From the NCBI GenBank assembly GCA_003566155.1, contig PXEP01000027.1, positions 1 to 41,791 of the forward strand: a stretch of DNA of 41,791 nt. Reading direction: 5' to 3'. The stretch's first letter is position 1. Each line of letters starts with the position of its first letter. Position numbers and translations under genes: made by a program. The notes beneath the pieces were generated by a model. That model saw nothing but the letters and a program-made list of their open reading frames with translations. It ran no database searches and was not told the DNA's origin. Of this stretch, positions 16,391-25,146 are shown piece after piece. Source of the stretch: Candidatus Acetothermia bacterium (GTDB taxonomy: Bacteria > Bipolaricaulota > Bipolaricaulia > Bipolaricaulales > Bipolaricaulaceae).

Positions 16391-17284
16391 ATGCGCCGGC
16401 GAATCCCATACCTGGGTCGGGTGTGGGAGACAGTGGATGAATGGCAGCTACTTGAGAGAATCGCGCGGCGCGTCCCCAAAGCGGGCGACGATTGTGCTGT
16501 GGTGCCGTGGAGAACCACGAACCTGTTGTTTACCTTGGACATGCTCCACCGGACAACGGATTTCCCTACTGGGACAACCCCTTACACCATCGGGTGGCGA
16601 TCGGTCGCCGTATCTTTGTCCGACATAGCAGCGATGGGAGGTGTCCCGCTGGCCGTACTGCTGGGGCTCTCCGTTCCGGAGTTCGATCCTGCTTTCACCG
16701 ACGAGGTACTGTCCGGAGCGCAAGACTGCTGTATGGCCGCCGGGAGTGAGCTGGCAGGCGGTGATCTGGATTCGTCTGAGGAGCTATTCCTTTCCTCGTG
16801 CGCATTGGGGGAGTGCGCGCGCCCCGTGCTCCGCCGAGGAGCCCAACCAGGAGAGCTGGTCTGCATAACGGGACCTCTGGGGGCTACTGCGCAAGCACTG
16901 CACCTTATGGACGACGGGCAGGCGGAGGCGGCAAACACGCTGCTTAGGTTCGCTCCCCGTACGTCTGAGGGGCAGCGGATCTCGAAGGTTGCCTCCAGCA
17001 TGATCGATATCTCCGACGGGTTGGCCCATTCGCTACACCTGCTGGCTGAAGCCTCGGGAGTAGGGTTCCGTGTGGAGAGCGAACGAATCCCATGGGTCCC
17101 CGGCTTGCAAGATCCCGCTTTTAGCTATGGAGAGGATTTTGAGCTGCTGTACACAGTGCCAGAGCGGCTCCACCGTCCGCAGCTGGGAACGGCAATTGGT
17201 CGGGTAACCAACAGTGGGGTGTATCTCTCCGGTCCCGATGGGGTCCCCCCCCTCCCCGACCGGGGGTACAGCCATGGCCGGTAA
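16391..17284 (+). CDS. thiL: Thiamine-monophosphate kinase
   Basis: 297 residues, slightly shorter than the usual 310-330. ThiL features: GDDCAVV near residue 32 (metal-binding aspartates), a TLDMLHRTTDFP segment corresponding to the family's D-x-L-V-E-x-x-H-F, GWRSVAVSLSDIAAMGG, ITGPLGATA and the ISDGLA motif. It phosphorylates thiamine monophosphate to TPP. The ATG immediately follows the riboswitch P1 stem and has its ribosome site in the aptamer. The 3' end overlaps the next gene by 11 bases. Confidence 0.92.
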   Translation: MRRRIPYLGRVWETVDEWQLLERIARRVPKAGDDCAVVPWRTTNLLFTLDMLHRTTDFPTGTTPYTIGWRSVAVSLSDIAAMGGVPLAVLLGLSVPEFDPAFTDEVLSGAQDCCMAAGSELAGGDLDSSEELFLSSCALGECARPVLRRGAQPGELVCITGPLGATAQALHLMDDGQAEAANTLLRFAPRTSEGQRISKVASSMIDISDGLAHSLHLLAEASGVGFRVESERIPWVPGLQDPAFSYGEDFELLYTVPERLHRPQLGTAIGRVTNSGVYLSGPDGVPPLPDRGYSHGR

Positions 17285-18275
17285 ACTGTCCCGGGAGGTG
17301 CTGGAGCGGCTCGTCCTGGCCAAGGGTACGCTGCGGAAGGACGTCTTGTGGGGCCCTCGCGCTGGAGGCGATTTTGCGGCAGTAGAACTGGACGAGGAGA
17401 GGGCTCTGGTCACAGCGTGTGATCCCTTGGCCGCGTCCCCACAACTGGGCTGGGCTCGCTCGGGCTGGCTGGCGTTTCACCTGGTGGCCGTCGATGTCGC
17501 CGTATCGGGAATAGCCCCGGCGTACATCTGCGCGGGATGGACCCTGCCTGCGAACATCCCCGACGACGCGCTGGGAGAACTCCTGGAAGCCTTCCGGAGA
17601 GAGGGCAACCGTTTCGGGGTCGAGGGAGTGGCCGGGCACACGGGACGGTACACCGAAGTCAACTACCCATGGGTGGGAGCGGCGACCGCAGTGGGCATCG
17701 GCCCGCGCAGCGCGCTGCGACTGCCGTCCACAGCCCAGCCGGGGGATGCCCTCTTGCTGTGGGGAAGGCCCGGCCTGGAAGCGGCTGTATTATTGTGCTT
17801 AACCAGTCGTAGAATGGTTCCCGCAAAGATTGTGCGCTGGGCTGAGGATGAGTTCTACAACCTGTCATCGCTATCCCCGGCCCTGGAGGCAGCAGGGACA
17901 GAGGGCCTCCGCTGCATGCATGACATCACAGAGGGCGGTGTCATCGGGGCAGCGGCGGAACTGTCCTCAGCCATGGGACGTGGGCTCACATTGAACACGC
18001 AAGCTATCGCTGCGGACCCCCAGGTACTGACAGCATTGGAGCCGCGTGGGCTGTCCCCGCTAACCGTCACCAGTTGTGGTTCGTTGCTGGCGGTGGCCTC
18101 CCCGTCGGCTGCCAAGCGACTCGCCGGCAGGGGGTTTCAACTCGTGGGAGAAGTACGAGCGGACGACGAGCTGCTGGAACAGCGCCAAGGCCAGACAAAG
18201 CCGCTTGTCCCCCCGGAACATGATCCGTTCTGGGATATCTACACGGAGGAAGTCTCGAGAAAGGAGGGAACATGA
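17274..18275 (+). CDS. PurM/AIR-synthase superfamily protein of unknown role (ThiL/HypE-like)
   Basis: 333 residues from the ATG at 17274, which lies in the end of thiL. It has an N-terminal half with GGDFAAV, LVTACDPLAASP and AVDVAVSGIAP, and a C-terminal half with HDITEGGVIGAAAELSSAMG, all features of the PurM ATP-binding fold shared by AIR synthase, HypE, SelD and ThiL. It lacks the C-terminal cysteine motif of HypE and the SelD N-terminal cysteine or selenocysteine, so it is neither. Position inside a TPP-riboswitch operon between thiL and thiB suggests a thiamine-related phosphotransfer, perhaps on imported thiamine. The function is not known. Confidence 0.8.
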   Translation: MAGKLSREVLERLVLAKGTLRKDVLWGPRAGGDFAAVELDEERALVTACDPLAASPQLGWARSGWLAFHLVAVDVAVSGIAPAYICAGWTLPANIPDDALGELLEAFRREGNRFGVEGVAGHTGRYTEVNYPWVGAATAVGIGPRSALRLPSTAQPGDALLLWGRPGLEAAVLLCLTSRRMVPAKIVRWAEDEFYNLSSLSPALEAAGTEGLRCMHDITEGGVIGAAAELSSAMGRGLTLNTQAIAADPQVLTALEPRGLSPLTVTSCGSLLAVASPSAAKRLAGRGFQLVGEVRADDELLEQRQGQTKPLVPPEHDPFWDIYTEEVSRKEGT

Positions 18276-19297
18276 GACGCTCGATTATTGTGCTGGTTGG
18301 ATTTGTGTTGGCCATAGGTTTATCGAGTACGGCGGACGAGCTTCTCGTCTACACATATGACTCGTTCGTTGCCTGGGGGCCGGCCCAGGAGATCAAGGAG
18401 AAGTTCGAGGAGACCCACCCGGGCACGGAGCTCGTCTGGATTGCACCGGGCGACTCTTCTGAGATGTTGTCGCGCCTCCTCGGAGAGCTGGAGCTGGGGT
18501 TGCCTACCGCAGACGTGTTCTTGGGCGTCGCCGATGTGGAGGTACACCGGGCGTTGGCCCATGAGGCATTTCTGGGCCTAGAGCCGCGGCTCATTCCAAA
18601 CCTCCAGTACGTACCCGAGGACATCCGCCTGGAAGAGGATGCATATGTCGTCCCCTACGACTACGGCTACGTGACTTTTGTATACGACGCCGACGCCTTG
18701 CCCGCCGAACACGTCCCCACGACGCTGGAGGACCTGTTACACCCGGAGTTAAAGGGCAACATCGTCCTTCAGGACCCCCGGACATCGTCCCCCGGTCTTT
18801 CGTTCTTGTTGTGGACCATCGCCCATTTCGGTGACGGTTGGACCGACTTCTGGCGGGAACTCCTTCCCAACGTGCTGACGGTGACCAAGGGCTGGACTGA
18901 ATCGTTTGAGATGTTCGAAGCCGGAGAGGCGCCGATCGTCGTCTCATACGCTACCGACGAGGCTTACTCGTACATCGTCCACGGTGACCTCCGCTACCGG
19001 GTCTTGACCCCGGGTGGCGAAGGCTATCGCCAGGTGGAGTACATGGGCGTCGTCAGGACAACCGATAGCCCAGAGCTTGCCCACTCGCTGCTTGACATCG
19101 TGCTCTCACACCAGATACAAGAGCTCATCCCCACCAGCCAATGGATGTTCCCGGCTAACCAGGACGCCGACACGCCCGAGGATTTCCAACAGTACGCCAT
19201 CATCCCTGAGAACCCTGTGGCCCTGGATCTGGACATCGTGGAGGAGCACTTGGAGGAATGGATAAGCGAGTGGCAGCGGATTCTGATCGAAAGCTAG
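18272..19297 (+). CDS. thiB: Thiamine ABC transporter substrate-binding protein
   Basis: 341 residues. A signal peptide (about residues 1-20) is followed by ELLVYTYDSFVAWGPAQEIK, the very characteristic mature start of ThiB/TbpA, which binds thiamine, TMP and TPP. Other family features are ADVFLGV, VPYDYGYVTFVYD, LEDLLHPELKGNIVLQDPRT (a close family match) and SYATDEAYSY. The ATG overlaps the previous gene by four bases (ATGA), with AAGGAGGG upstream. It delivers the ligand to ThiP. Confidence 0.93.
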   Translation: MRRSIIVLVGFVLAIGLSSTADELLVYTYDSFVAWGPAQEIKEKFEETHPGTELVWIAPGDSSEMLSRLLGELELGLPTADVFLGVADVEVHRALAHEAFLGLEPRLIPNLQYVPEDIRLEEDAYVVPYDYGYVTFVYDADALPAEHVPTTLEDLLHPELKGNIVLQDPRTSSPGLSFLLWTIAHFGDGWTDFWRELLPNVLTVTKGWTESFEMFEAGEAPIVVSYATDEAYSYIVHGDLRYRVLTPGGEGYRQVEYMGVVRTTDSPELAHSLLDIVLSHQIQELIPTSQWMFPANQDADTPEDFQQYAIIPENPVALDLDIVEEHLEEWISEWQRILIES

Positions 19298-20967
19298 TCA
19301 CTTACCGCTGGGCGGGGTGGGCCCTGGCGCTTGTGCCATTGGCCTTCCTGGCCGTGGCGTTCTTCTCCCCACTGTGGGAGGTGCTGCGCCGGGGCCTGCT
19401 CGTTCAGGGGCAGTGGAGCACCGATCTTCTGAGAGCAGTTCTAACCGACCAGTATGTTCGGCACCTGCTCAACTTCACCCTCCAGCAAGCCCTGCTTTCG
19501 ACTGTACTGTCCTTGCTGCTAGGGTTCCCTCTGGGATGGCTGCTTACCCGGTACAGTTTCCCCGGCAAGGGGACCTTACGGGCGCTGACCCTGGTCCCGT
19601 TTGTGCTCCCCCCGATCACCGTAGCCCTGGGTTTCGTATTGTTCTTTGGGCACGCCGGCCACCTGAATCGCGCCCTGATGTGGCTTTGGGGACTGTCCGA
19701 GCCTCCCATTCGCTTGCTGTACTCCCTATGGGCGATCGTGTTGGCGCATGCCTTTTACAACGCCCCGGTGGTGGCCCGCTTCGTAAACGTGGCTTGGGAG
19801 GCCCAAGACCCAGCGCTCACCGAGGCCGCCCGTATGCTAGGGGCTGGCCGGGGGCGATCGTTTATCACCGTCACGATTCCCGGCCTGTTCCCCGCGGTGC
19901 TGTCCGCTATGGCTCTGGTATTCGTTTTGTGCACCTTGTCGTTCGCTATACCCTTGGCCCTGGGAGGGGCAAGATACGCTACAGTGGAGGTAGGAGTGTA
20001 TCTGCTGGCCCGGGTGTACGTGGATCTGCCCCGCACAGCAGCGTTGGCCGCTGTGGTCCTCGGAATCTCGCTTATGCTTACCTATCTATACCTACGCGGC
20101 GGCGGACTGTTCCATACGTTGAGCTCCGCCGATAGACGCCAACCCACCGTACCCCTGGTCAGCCGAAGCCACCCGGCCCGGCTGTTGTGGCTAGGATACC
20201 TCGTCCCGGCTGCGGTGGTCTTCCTTGGGCCCATCGGGGCAGTGATCGCCGACTCATTCCTCCGAGCCGCGCCTGGAGGCACCGCTCCGACGCTCCACTG
20301 GTACAGTCTCGCCCTGTCTCCCGACACTAGCCCTTTCCTGGGCGCCTCGCCCTTGGGGAGCATAACCACCAGCATCGCTGTGGCCAGCGCCGCTGCTGCA
20401 GGAGCGCTTGCCCTCGGGCTGGCGATCAGCGCCAGCCTCCGCACTGTGCGTTCCCGTGTCCTGGAGACAGTGCTGATGGCCCCGCTGGGCGTCTCTTCAG
20501 TGGTTATGGGCCTGGCATTGCTTTTGGCCTTTCGTCGACCGCCCCTTTCCTACCTCCCCCCGGGGCCGTGGCCACTTGTGCTCGCCCATGTGCTGATCAT
20601 CTACCCGTTTGTCGTTCGTTCGATCCGCCCCGTTTGGCAGTCCCTGGACCCGGCATTGGTTGAGGCTGCGCGGACCCTGGGGGCCAGCCGACGCGAGGCG
20701 TTTCGCAATGTTGAGCTCCCCTTGCTCAGGCCGGCGATGCTGGTTGCAGGCGCGCTGGCGTTTGCCTTGTCGTTGGGTGAGATGACGGCAGCGGCTATGC
20801 TCGCCCGGCCGGGGCTTAACACCATCCCCCTGGCGATATACCAGTTCCTCTCCGCCCGTCGGTTCGGGGCTGCATCAGCCATGGCCACCGTGCTCATGGT
20901 CGTCACGGCGGTAGCCATCTTGCTGTGGGAGCGCCTGGGGCGCATAGGAGAGGCGACACAGCAATGA
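19258..20967 (+). CDS. thiP: Thiamine ABC transporter permease, two-domain
   Basis: 569 residues with about twelve membrane segments in two homologous halves, as in ThiP and iron FbpB-type permeases. EAA loops are EAARMLGAGRGRSF (first half) and EAARTLGASRREAF (second half), the contact points for the two ATPase subunits. It starts in the last 40 bases of thiB with the ATG at 19258 (MDKRVAADSD), a basic N-terminus before the first membrane segment. Its TGA overlaps the ATG of the ATPase gene. Confidence 0.92.
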   Translation: MDKRVAADSDRKLVTYRWAGWALALVPLAFLAVAFFSPLWEVLRRGLLVQGQWSTDLLRAVLTDQYVRHLLNFTLQQALLSTVLSLLLGFPLGWLLTRYSFPGKGTLRALTLVPFVLPPITVALGFVLFFGHAGHLNRALMWLWGLSEPPIRLLYSLWAIVLAHAFYNAPVVARFVNVAWEAQDPALTEAARMLGAGRGRSFITVTIPGLFPAVLSAMALVFVLCTLSFAIPLALGGARYATVEVGVYLLARVYVDLPRTAALAAVVLGISLMLTYLYLRGGGLFHTLSSADRRQPTVPLVSRSHPARLLWLGYLVPAAVVFLGPIGAVIADSFLRAAPGGTAPTLHWYSLALSPDTSPFLGASPLGSITTSIAVASAAAAGALALGLAISASLRTVRSRVLETVLMAPLGVSSVVMGLALLLAFRRPPLSYLPPGPWPLVLAHVLIIYPFVVRSIRPVWQSLDPALVEAARTLGASRREAFRNVELPLLRPAMLVAGALAFALSLGEMTAAAMLARPGLNTIPLAIYQFLSARRFGAASAMATVLMVVTAVAILLWERLGRIGEATQQ

Positions 20968-21998
20968 GTTTTCTTGTCCTATCAGGTATCGACAAGCGAT
21001 TTGGTTCCGTTGTCGCAGTGGACAACCTAGAGCTTGAGGTTGATCAGGGGAAGCTCGTCGCCATCATCGGTCCTTCTGGATGCGGGAAGACAACAACCCT
21101 GCGGATTATCGCCGGACTGGAAAGGGCGGACGCTGGCCGTGTCTACTTACGGGGTAAGGACGTCACATCGCTGCCTCCCGAGGCCCGCACGGTGGGCCTT
21201 GTGTTCCAAAGCTATGCGCTCTTCCCCCACATGACTGTGGAGAGCAACGTGGGCTACGGACTGCGAGGGACTACTCGCCGTGACCGCAAGCGGCGTGTGG
21301 CAGAGCTTCTGCGCCTGGTTGGGCTTGAGGAACACACAAGGAGACGTCCCCATCAGCTTTCGCAAGGGCAGAAACAACGGGTAGCGTTGGCCAGGGCATT
21401 GGCGCCTCAACCCGACGTGCTGCTGTTGGATGAGCCCCTGGCTGCCCTGGACGCTGCCCTGCGCATAAGCTTGCGCAGCGAGCTTAAGTCCATGCTGCGC
21501 CAGCTGGGGGTTACCTCCCTATACGTAACACACGACCAAGCAGAGGCTCTTGCTCTGGCCGACCGGTTGGCCGTGATGCACGCCGGCGCGCTGGAACAAC
21601 AGGGCTCGCCGCAGCAGGTGTATAGGCAACCCCAAACTCCGTTCGTGGCACGGTTCGTAGGTCGGGCCAACCTTTGGCCTGTGCGGATAACGGAAGTGAG
21701 CAACGGCCAAGCCGTGGTGCATGCCGGTGGTGAGATGTTCACCGCACCGGCTGGTCAGATGCGAGAAGGAGACAAGGCATATCTCTTCTTCCGGCCGGAG
21801 GATGTTCAGCCCGGCAGCGGTATCCCCTTCCAGGTTAAACAGGCCGAGTATCAAGGTGACAGATGGGAGGTGCAGGCACGGCGCGGGGCGTTGGAGGTCC
21901 TCGTGTACTTACCCGCTGATGCTCCTCCGGAGTCCGAGCTTGAGCTTGCCTTCCCTCCGTCGACCCTCAAGTTGCTCTCCCGAGAAACCGACCGTTGA
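20964..21998 (+). CDS. thiQ: Thiamine ABC transporter ATP-binding protein, long PotA-like form
   Basis: 344 residues: an ABC ATPase with Walker A GPSGCGKTT, signature LSQGQKQRVALARAL (LSQGQ instead of LSGGQ), Walker B VLLLDEPLAALD and H-loop THDQ. Residues about 240-340 form a TOBE/MOI-type regulatory tail (NLWPVRITEV, FFRPEDVQPG), which the 230-residue enterobacterial ThiQ lacks. The ATG overlaps the thiP stop (ATGA). By position it energises ThiBP; by sequence alone it could equally be called a PotA/FbpC-type ATPase. Confidence 0.88.
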   Translation: MSFLVLSGIDKRFGSVVAVDNLELEVDQGKLVAIIGPSGCGKTTTLRIIAGLERADAGRVYLRGKDVTSLPPEARTVGLVFQSYALFPHMTVESNVGYGLRGTTRRDRKRRVAELLRLVGLEEHTRRRPHQLSQGQKQRVALARALAPQPDVLLLDEPLAALDAALRISLRSELKSMLRQLGVTSLYVTHDQAEALALADRLAVMHAGALEQQGSPQQVYRQPQTPFVARFVGRANLWPVRITEVSNGQAVVHAGGEMFTAPAGQMREGDKAYLFFRPEDVQPGSGIPFQVKQAEYQGDRWEVQARRGALEVLVYLPADAPPESELELAFPPSTLKLLSRETDR

Positions 21999-22025
21999 CT
22001 TGAGCGGCCACGCTGCTAGCATAAT
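21995..22025 (+). promoter_or_regulatory. Promoter candidate for the lipoprotein gene
   Basis: TTGACT (21995-22000) is followed after 16 bases by TAGCAT (22017-22022), with CATAAT overlapping at 22020-22025. The -35 box overlaps the thiQ stop codon. The TAGCAT -10 is the same as in the XRE gene promoter. Confidence 0.45.
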
Positions 22026-22040
22026 CATCGGAGGGACACG

Positions 22041-23039
22041 ATGAGAGTCCGCAAATGGTTGCTGAGTATAATTGGGTTGGCAGGCGCCCTGGCGGCGCTG
22101 ACTGCGTGCGGCGGCGGAGGCTTCGAACTGAGTACCCCGGTGGAACAAGCCCAGCTTGTTCAGGGGGAAAGCACAGAGATGCAACTGAAGCTTGACCGTC
22201 ACGGAGGGTTCACCGCTGCGGTGGACCTGAATGTGGAAAACCTCCCCGATGGCGTTTCCGCCACCCTGGATCCCCGGTCCACAGAGGGAACGGAAAGCTC
22301 ACTGCTATTGGAGATCGCGCAGGACGCCCCACCGGGCAGCTACACGCTGACCATCCGCGGCCAAAGCGGCCGCCTAGACAAGGAAATGGGCCTTGCTTTG
22401 CGCATTGACCCGCGGCCGGACTTCCAGGTTTCCCTGGAACCAGCGGAGCTTGACCTTGAGCAGGGAGAAACAGCAGCGGTCTCCGTAGACACAGTCCGCC
22501 AAGGCGGGTTTGCCGAGGAAGTTTCCCTCCGACTGGACGAGACAAGCGAACGACTGGTTGTCGAAATGGTAACCGAAAACGACACGGCGACCCTGTACGT
22601 GGAAACACCCAGAGACCTTCCGGAGGGAGCGTACAGCGCGACGGTGGTCGGTCGGTCCGACCAGCGGGAGCGCAGCGCGCAACTCGTAGTGAGGGTGACG
22701 GAGGTGGCCGGTTTTGACCTGAGGGTTGATCCCGGCGGTGCCCAGCTTGCGCGAGAGGAAACCTCCGAACTCACGATCTCGGTGGACCGCTGGGCCGGTT
22801 TCGATGCCCCAGTGCACCTGGCGGTCGCCGCCGGGCTGCCAGCCGGCATGGATGCTACGTTCGAGCCCAACCCTGTAGAGGAGGACACAAGCACCTTGCG
22901 GCTGACCGCCCACTCAAACGCTCCTCTGAGATCGTTCACCATCACCATCCGCGGCAGCGCGGACGACACGGCTGACGAGATACCGTTGGACATCGTGGTC
23001 ATCGGTCAACGTCCCGAAGAGACAGAGGACAACGACTGA
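22041..23039 (+). CDS. Lipoprotein with three Ig-like repeats, function unknown
   Basis: 332 residues. A type II signal peptide ends with the lipobox LTAC (cysteine 23) and a GGGG spacer. Three repeats of about 100 residues follow (about 27-125, 127-222, 224-320), each starting FxL/FxVxLxP, with an E-(S/T)-(T/A)-x-(M/V/L)-x-(L/V/I) strand, a G-G-F or W-A-G-F turn, and a closing GSYTLTIRG, GAYSATVVG or RSFTITIRG strand. This resembles the Ig-like repeats of surface lipoproteins of unknown function. The tail is acidic. GGAGGG precedes the ATG. No enzymatic motif is seen; a surface scaffold or binding role is only a guess. Confidence 0.75.
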   Translation: MRVRKWLLSIIGLAGALAALTACGGGGFELSTPVEQAQLVQGESTEMQLKLDRHGGFTAAVDLNVENLPDGVSATLDPRSTEGTESSLLLEIAQDAPPGSYTLTIRGQSGRLDKEMGLALRIDPRPDFQVSLEPAELDLEQGETAAVSVDTVRQGGFAEEVSLRLDETSERLVVEMVTENDTATLYVETPRDLPEGAYSATVVGRSDQRERSAQLVVRVTEVAGFDLRVDPGGAQLAREETSELTISVDRWAGFDAPVHLAVAAGLPAGMDATFEPNPVEEDTSTLRLTAHSNAPLRSFTITIRGSADDTADEIPLDIVVIGQRPEETEDND

Positions 23040-23064
23040 CCGCGGCCTCCAGACCAGGGCCGAA

Positions 23065-25146
23065 CTAGCCTAGAGTGGCCGGATCCACATCCAGCTTCGC
23101 TCCCCGAGGTATCTCGGGTAGGGCTTCGGCCAACCGGTGGGGGAGATCATCGGCGCCACGGACAAGCAGTTGTTGCCTAGCTACCCCCCGTCGGGGAGGG
23201 ATCCGTGCCGGACCAAGCACCTCTAGTCCGGCAGCAGCTAACTGTCCGGCGATTGTTCTGGCCCGAGCAACGCACCCCTTGCCTTCCACTGTGAGCTTGG
23301 CCAGTCGGGAGAACGGAGGATAGCCAAGCGCCCGGCGATACTCCAGCTCTTCCGCGTAGAAACCCTCGTAGTCTTCGTCCACCGCGCATCGCACGCTATA
23401 GTGCTCGGGCTGATCGGTCTGCACGATCACCTCCCCCTCGCCTTCGCCGCGCCCGGCCCTACCTACCGCTCCCGCCAGCAGCTGGTAGGCCCTCTCCCCG
23501 GCACGGAAGTCGGGCACGGACAGCAAGGCATCCACATTGACCACGCCGACCAGTGTGATTCCCGGGAAATCAAGCCCCTTGCTCACCATCTGGGTGCCCA
23601 CCAGGATCCTGATCCTTCCCGAAGCCACAGCGGCCAGTACGTCTCCCTTGCCAGCCACCGTATCCGAATCCAGTCGCGCCACCTCTTCCCCGGGAAACAA
23701 CCGCCGCGCCTCCTGCTCCACCCGCTGGCTTCCCACACCGAACAGGCGAAATCCACCCTTCCCGCACGATGTACAGACAGGCTGCCCCTCGGTCCTTCCA
23801 CACACGGGACAGCGAAACGTGCGCTCGACAAGGTGAAACACCAACGCCAGCTCACAATCCGGGCACCGAAGCGGTGTGCCGCAAGTACGGCATGACGCTC
23901 CTGTGAAATAACCCAGCCGACCGGACAGAAGCAGCACCTGTCCGCCTTGTGCTACGTGTCGCTCCATCGCCTCTTGGAGTTCCAATGAGAGTACAGCGTC
24001 CCCCGAAGCTACCGTCCGCACCACAGGTTTGCGCCCCGTAACCCGCTCCGTAAGCCGCGCCAAGCCCAGCTGCCCATTCTGCGCTCGGTAATAGGTCTCC
24101 ACCGATGGTGCCGCCGAACCCATTACCACACCCAGGCCCTCGTGCTCCGCACGTAGACGGGCTACTTCTCGGGCATCGTAGTAGGGGGCCATCAGCTCTT
24201 GCTTGTACTGGCTCTCCCCTTCCTCGTCCAGCACGATGAGCCCCGGCCGCCGCAATGGGAGAAACACCGCCGACCGTGTACCTAAGATCACCTGGGCCCC
24301 CCCTGCCAGCGCCTTGCGCCATACCCTCCACCGTTCGCCGGGCGACAGCTCGCCAAAGTAATGATCCGGACCGTCCTCTAGCACGGCAGCCGCTCGTGCT
24401 GACAACTGCGGCAGAAGAGAAACCTCGGGGGCGAGGAGCAATCCCCCGCCGCCACGTTGCACCGTCGAGGAGAGCGCCCGCAAGTACACCTCCGTCTTAC
24501 CGGCTCCAGCCGGCCCGACCACCAGGACCGAGCCGCCTTGGGAGGACACGTCCCTCGCCATCTCCACAGCTGCCTCCTGCTCCTGTGTAAGCCGGGGGGA
24601 GCGGTACTCCTCCTTCAGCGGGAAGGAGAACGGGAATACCTCCGGACGCACCAGACCTTTCTCCACAAGTCGCGACACGGGAGCCGCCGACACACCCGCC
24701 CGGCGCAAGAGTTCCCGCTGGTCCAACGGGCCGTCCCGCAATACCCCCAGGACGGACGCCTGCGCGGGCGCTCGCTTGCCCAGACGCTCGATTTCTGCTG
24801 GGACCCTCTCCTCAGGCATGCTCAACGCCAACCTTCGGCGCCGAGCACCGGCTTCCCGCGGCAGCAAACGCCCCAGGCAGAACCCCAGGGACACCCTGTC
24901 CTTGTCCGCCACCTGGGAGAACCACTCCAGATGGACTGGGGGAATGACTTGTCCTGAACTGGCCTGTACTGATTGCAGCGGGCCCTCGTACGTCGAGGTG
25001 TCGGTCACCGCAACCACTACCCCCCACACCTGTCGTTTTCCTAAGGGAACTCGAACCCGGTGGCCCACCTGGACATCGACCCCCGAGGGCACCCGGTAAT
25101 CCAGAGGTTCCCCCTTAGGGATGGGGACTGCGACCCGGGCGATCAC
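23065..25146 (-). CDS. priA: Primosomal protein N' (replication restart helicase)
   Basis: 693 residues. N-terminal DNA-binding domain (RVAVPIPKGEPLDYRVP), winged-helix linker, helicase Walker A GPAGAGKTEVY, motif II as DEEGE (usually DEEH), motif III as GSAAPS (usually GSATPS), motif V GTQMVSKGLDFP, and VGRAGR at the end of motif VI. Eight cysteines in four C-x2-C pairs bind two zinc ions (CRTC, CPDC, CPVC, CTSC). I chose GTG at 25146, which overlaps the upstream gene's TGA (GTGA) and has GGGAG five bases before it; the ORF extends to 25191. It reloads the replisome at stalled forks. The changes in motifs II and III are unusual. Confidence 0.93.
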   Translation of the reverse strand: MIARVAVPIPKGEPLDYRVPSGVDVQVGHRVRVPLGKRQVWGVVVAVTDTSTYEGPLQSVQASSGQVIPPVHLEWFSQVADKDRVSLGFCLGRLLPREAGARRRRLALSMPEERVPAEIERLGKRAPAQASVLGVLRDGPLDQRELLRRAGVSAAPVSRLVEKGLVRPEVFPFSFPLKEEYRSPRLTQEQEAAVEMARDVSSQGGSVLVVGPAGAGKTEVYLRALSSTVQRGGGGLLLAPEVSLLPQLSARAAAVLEDGPDHYFGELSPGERWRVWRKALAGGAQVILGTRSAVFLPLRRPGLIVLDEEGESQYKQELMAPYYDAREVARLRAEHEGLGVVMGSAAPSVETYYRAQNGQLGLARLTERVTGRKPVVRTVASGDAVLSLELQEAMERHVAQGGQVLLLSGRLGYFTGASCRTCGTPLRCPDCELALVFHLVERTFRCPVCGRTEGQPVCTSCGKGGFRLFGVGSQRVEQEARRLFPGEEVARLDSDTVAGKGDVLAAVASGRIRILVGTQMVSKGLDFPGITLVGVVNVDALLSVPDFRAGERAYQLLAGAVGRAGRGEGEGEVIVQTDQPEHYSVRCAVDEDYEGFYAEELEYRRALGYPPFSRLAKLTVEGKGCVARARTIAGQLAAAGLEVLGPARIPPRRGVARQQLLVRGADDLPHRLAEALPEIPRGAKLDVDPATLG

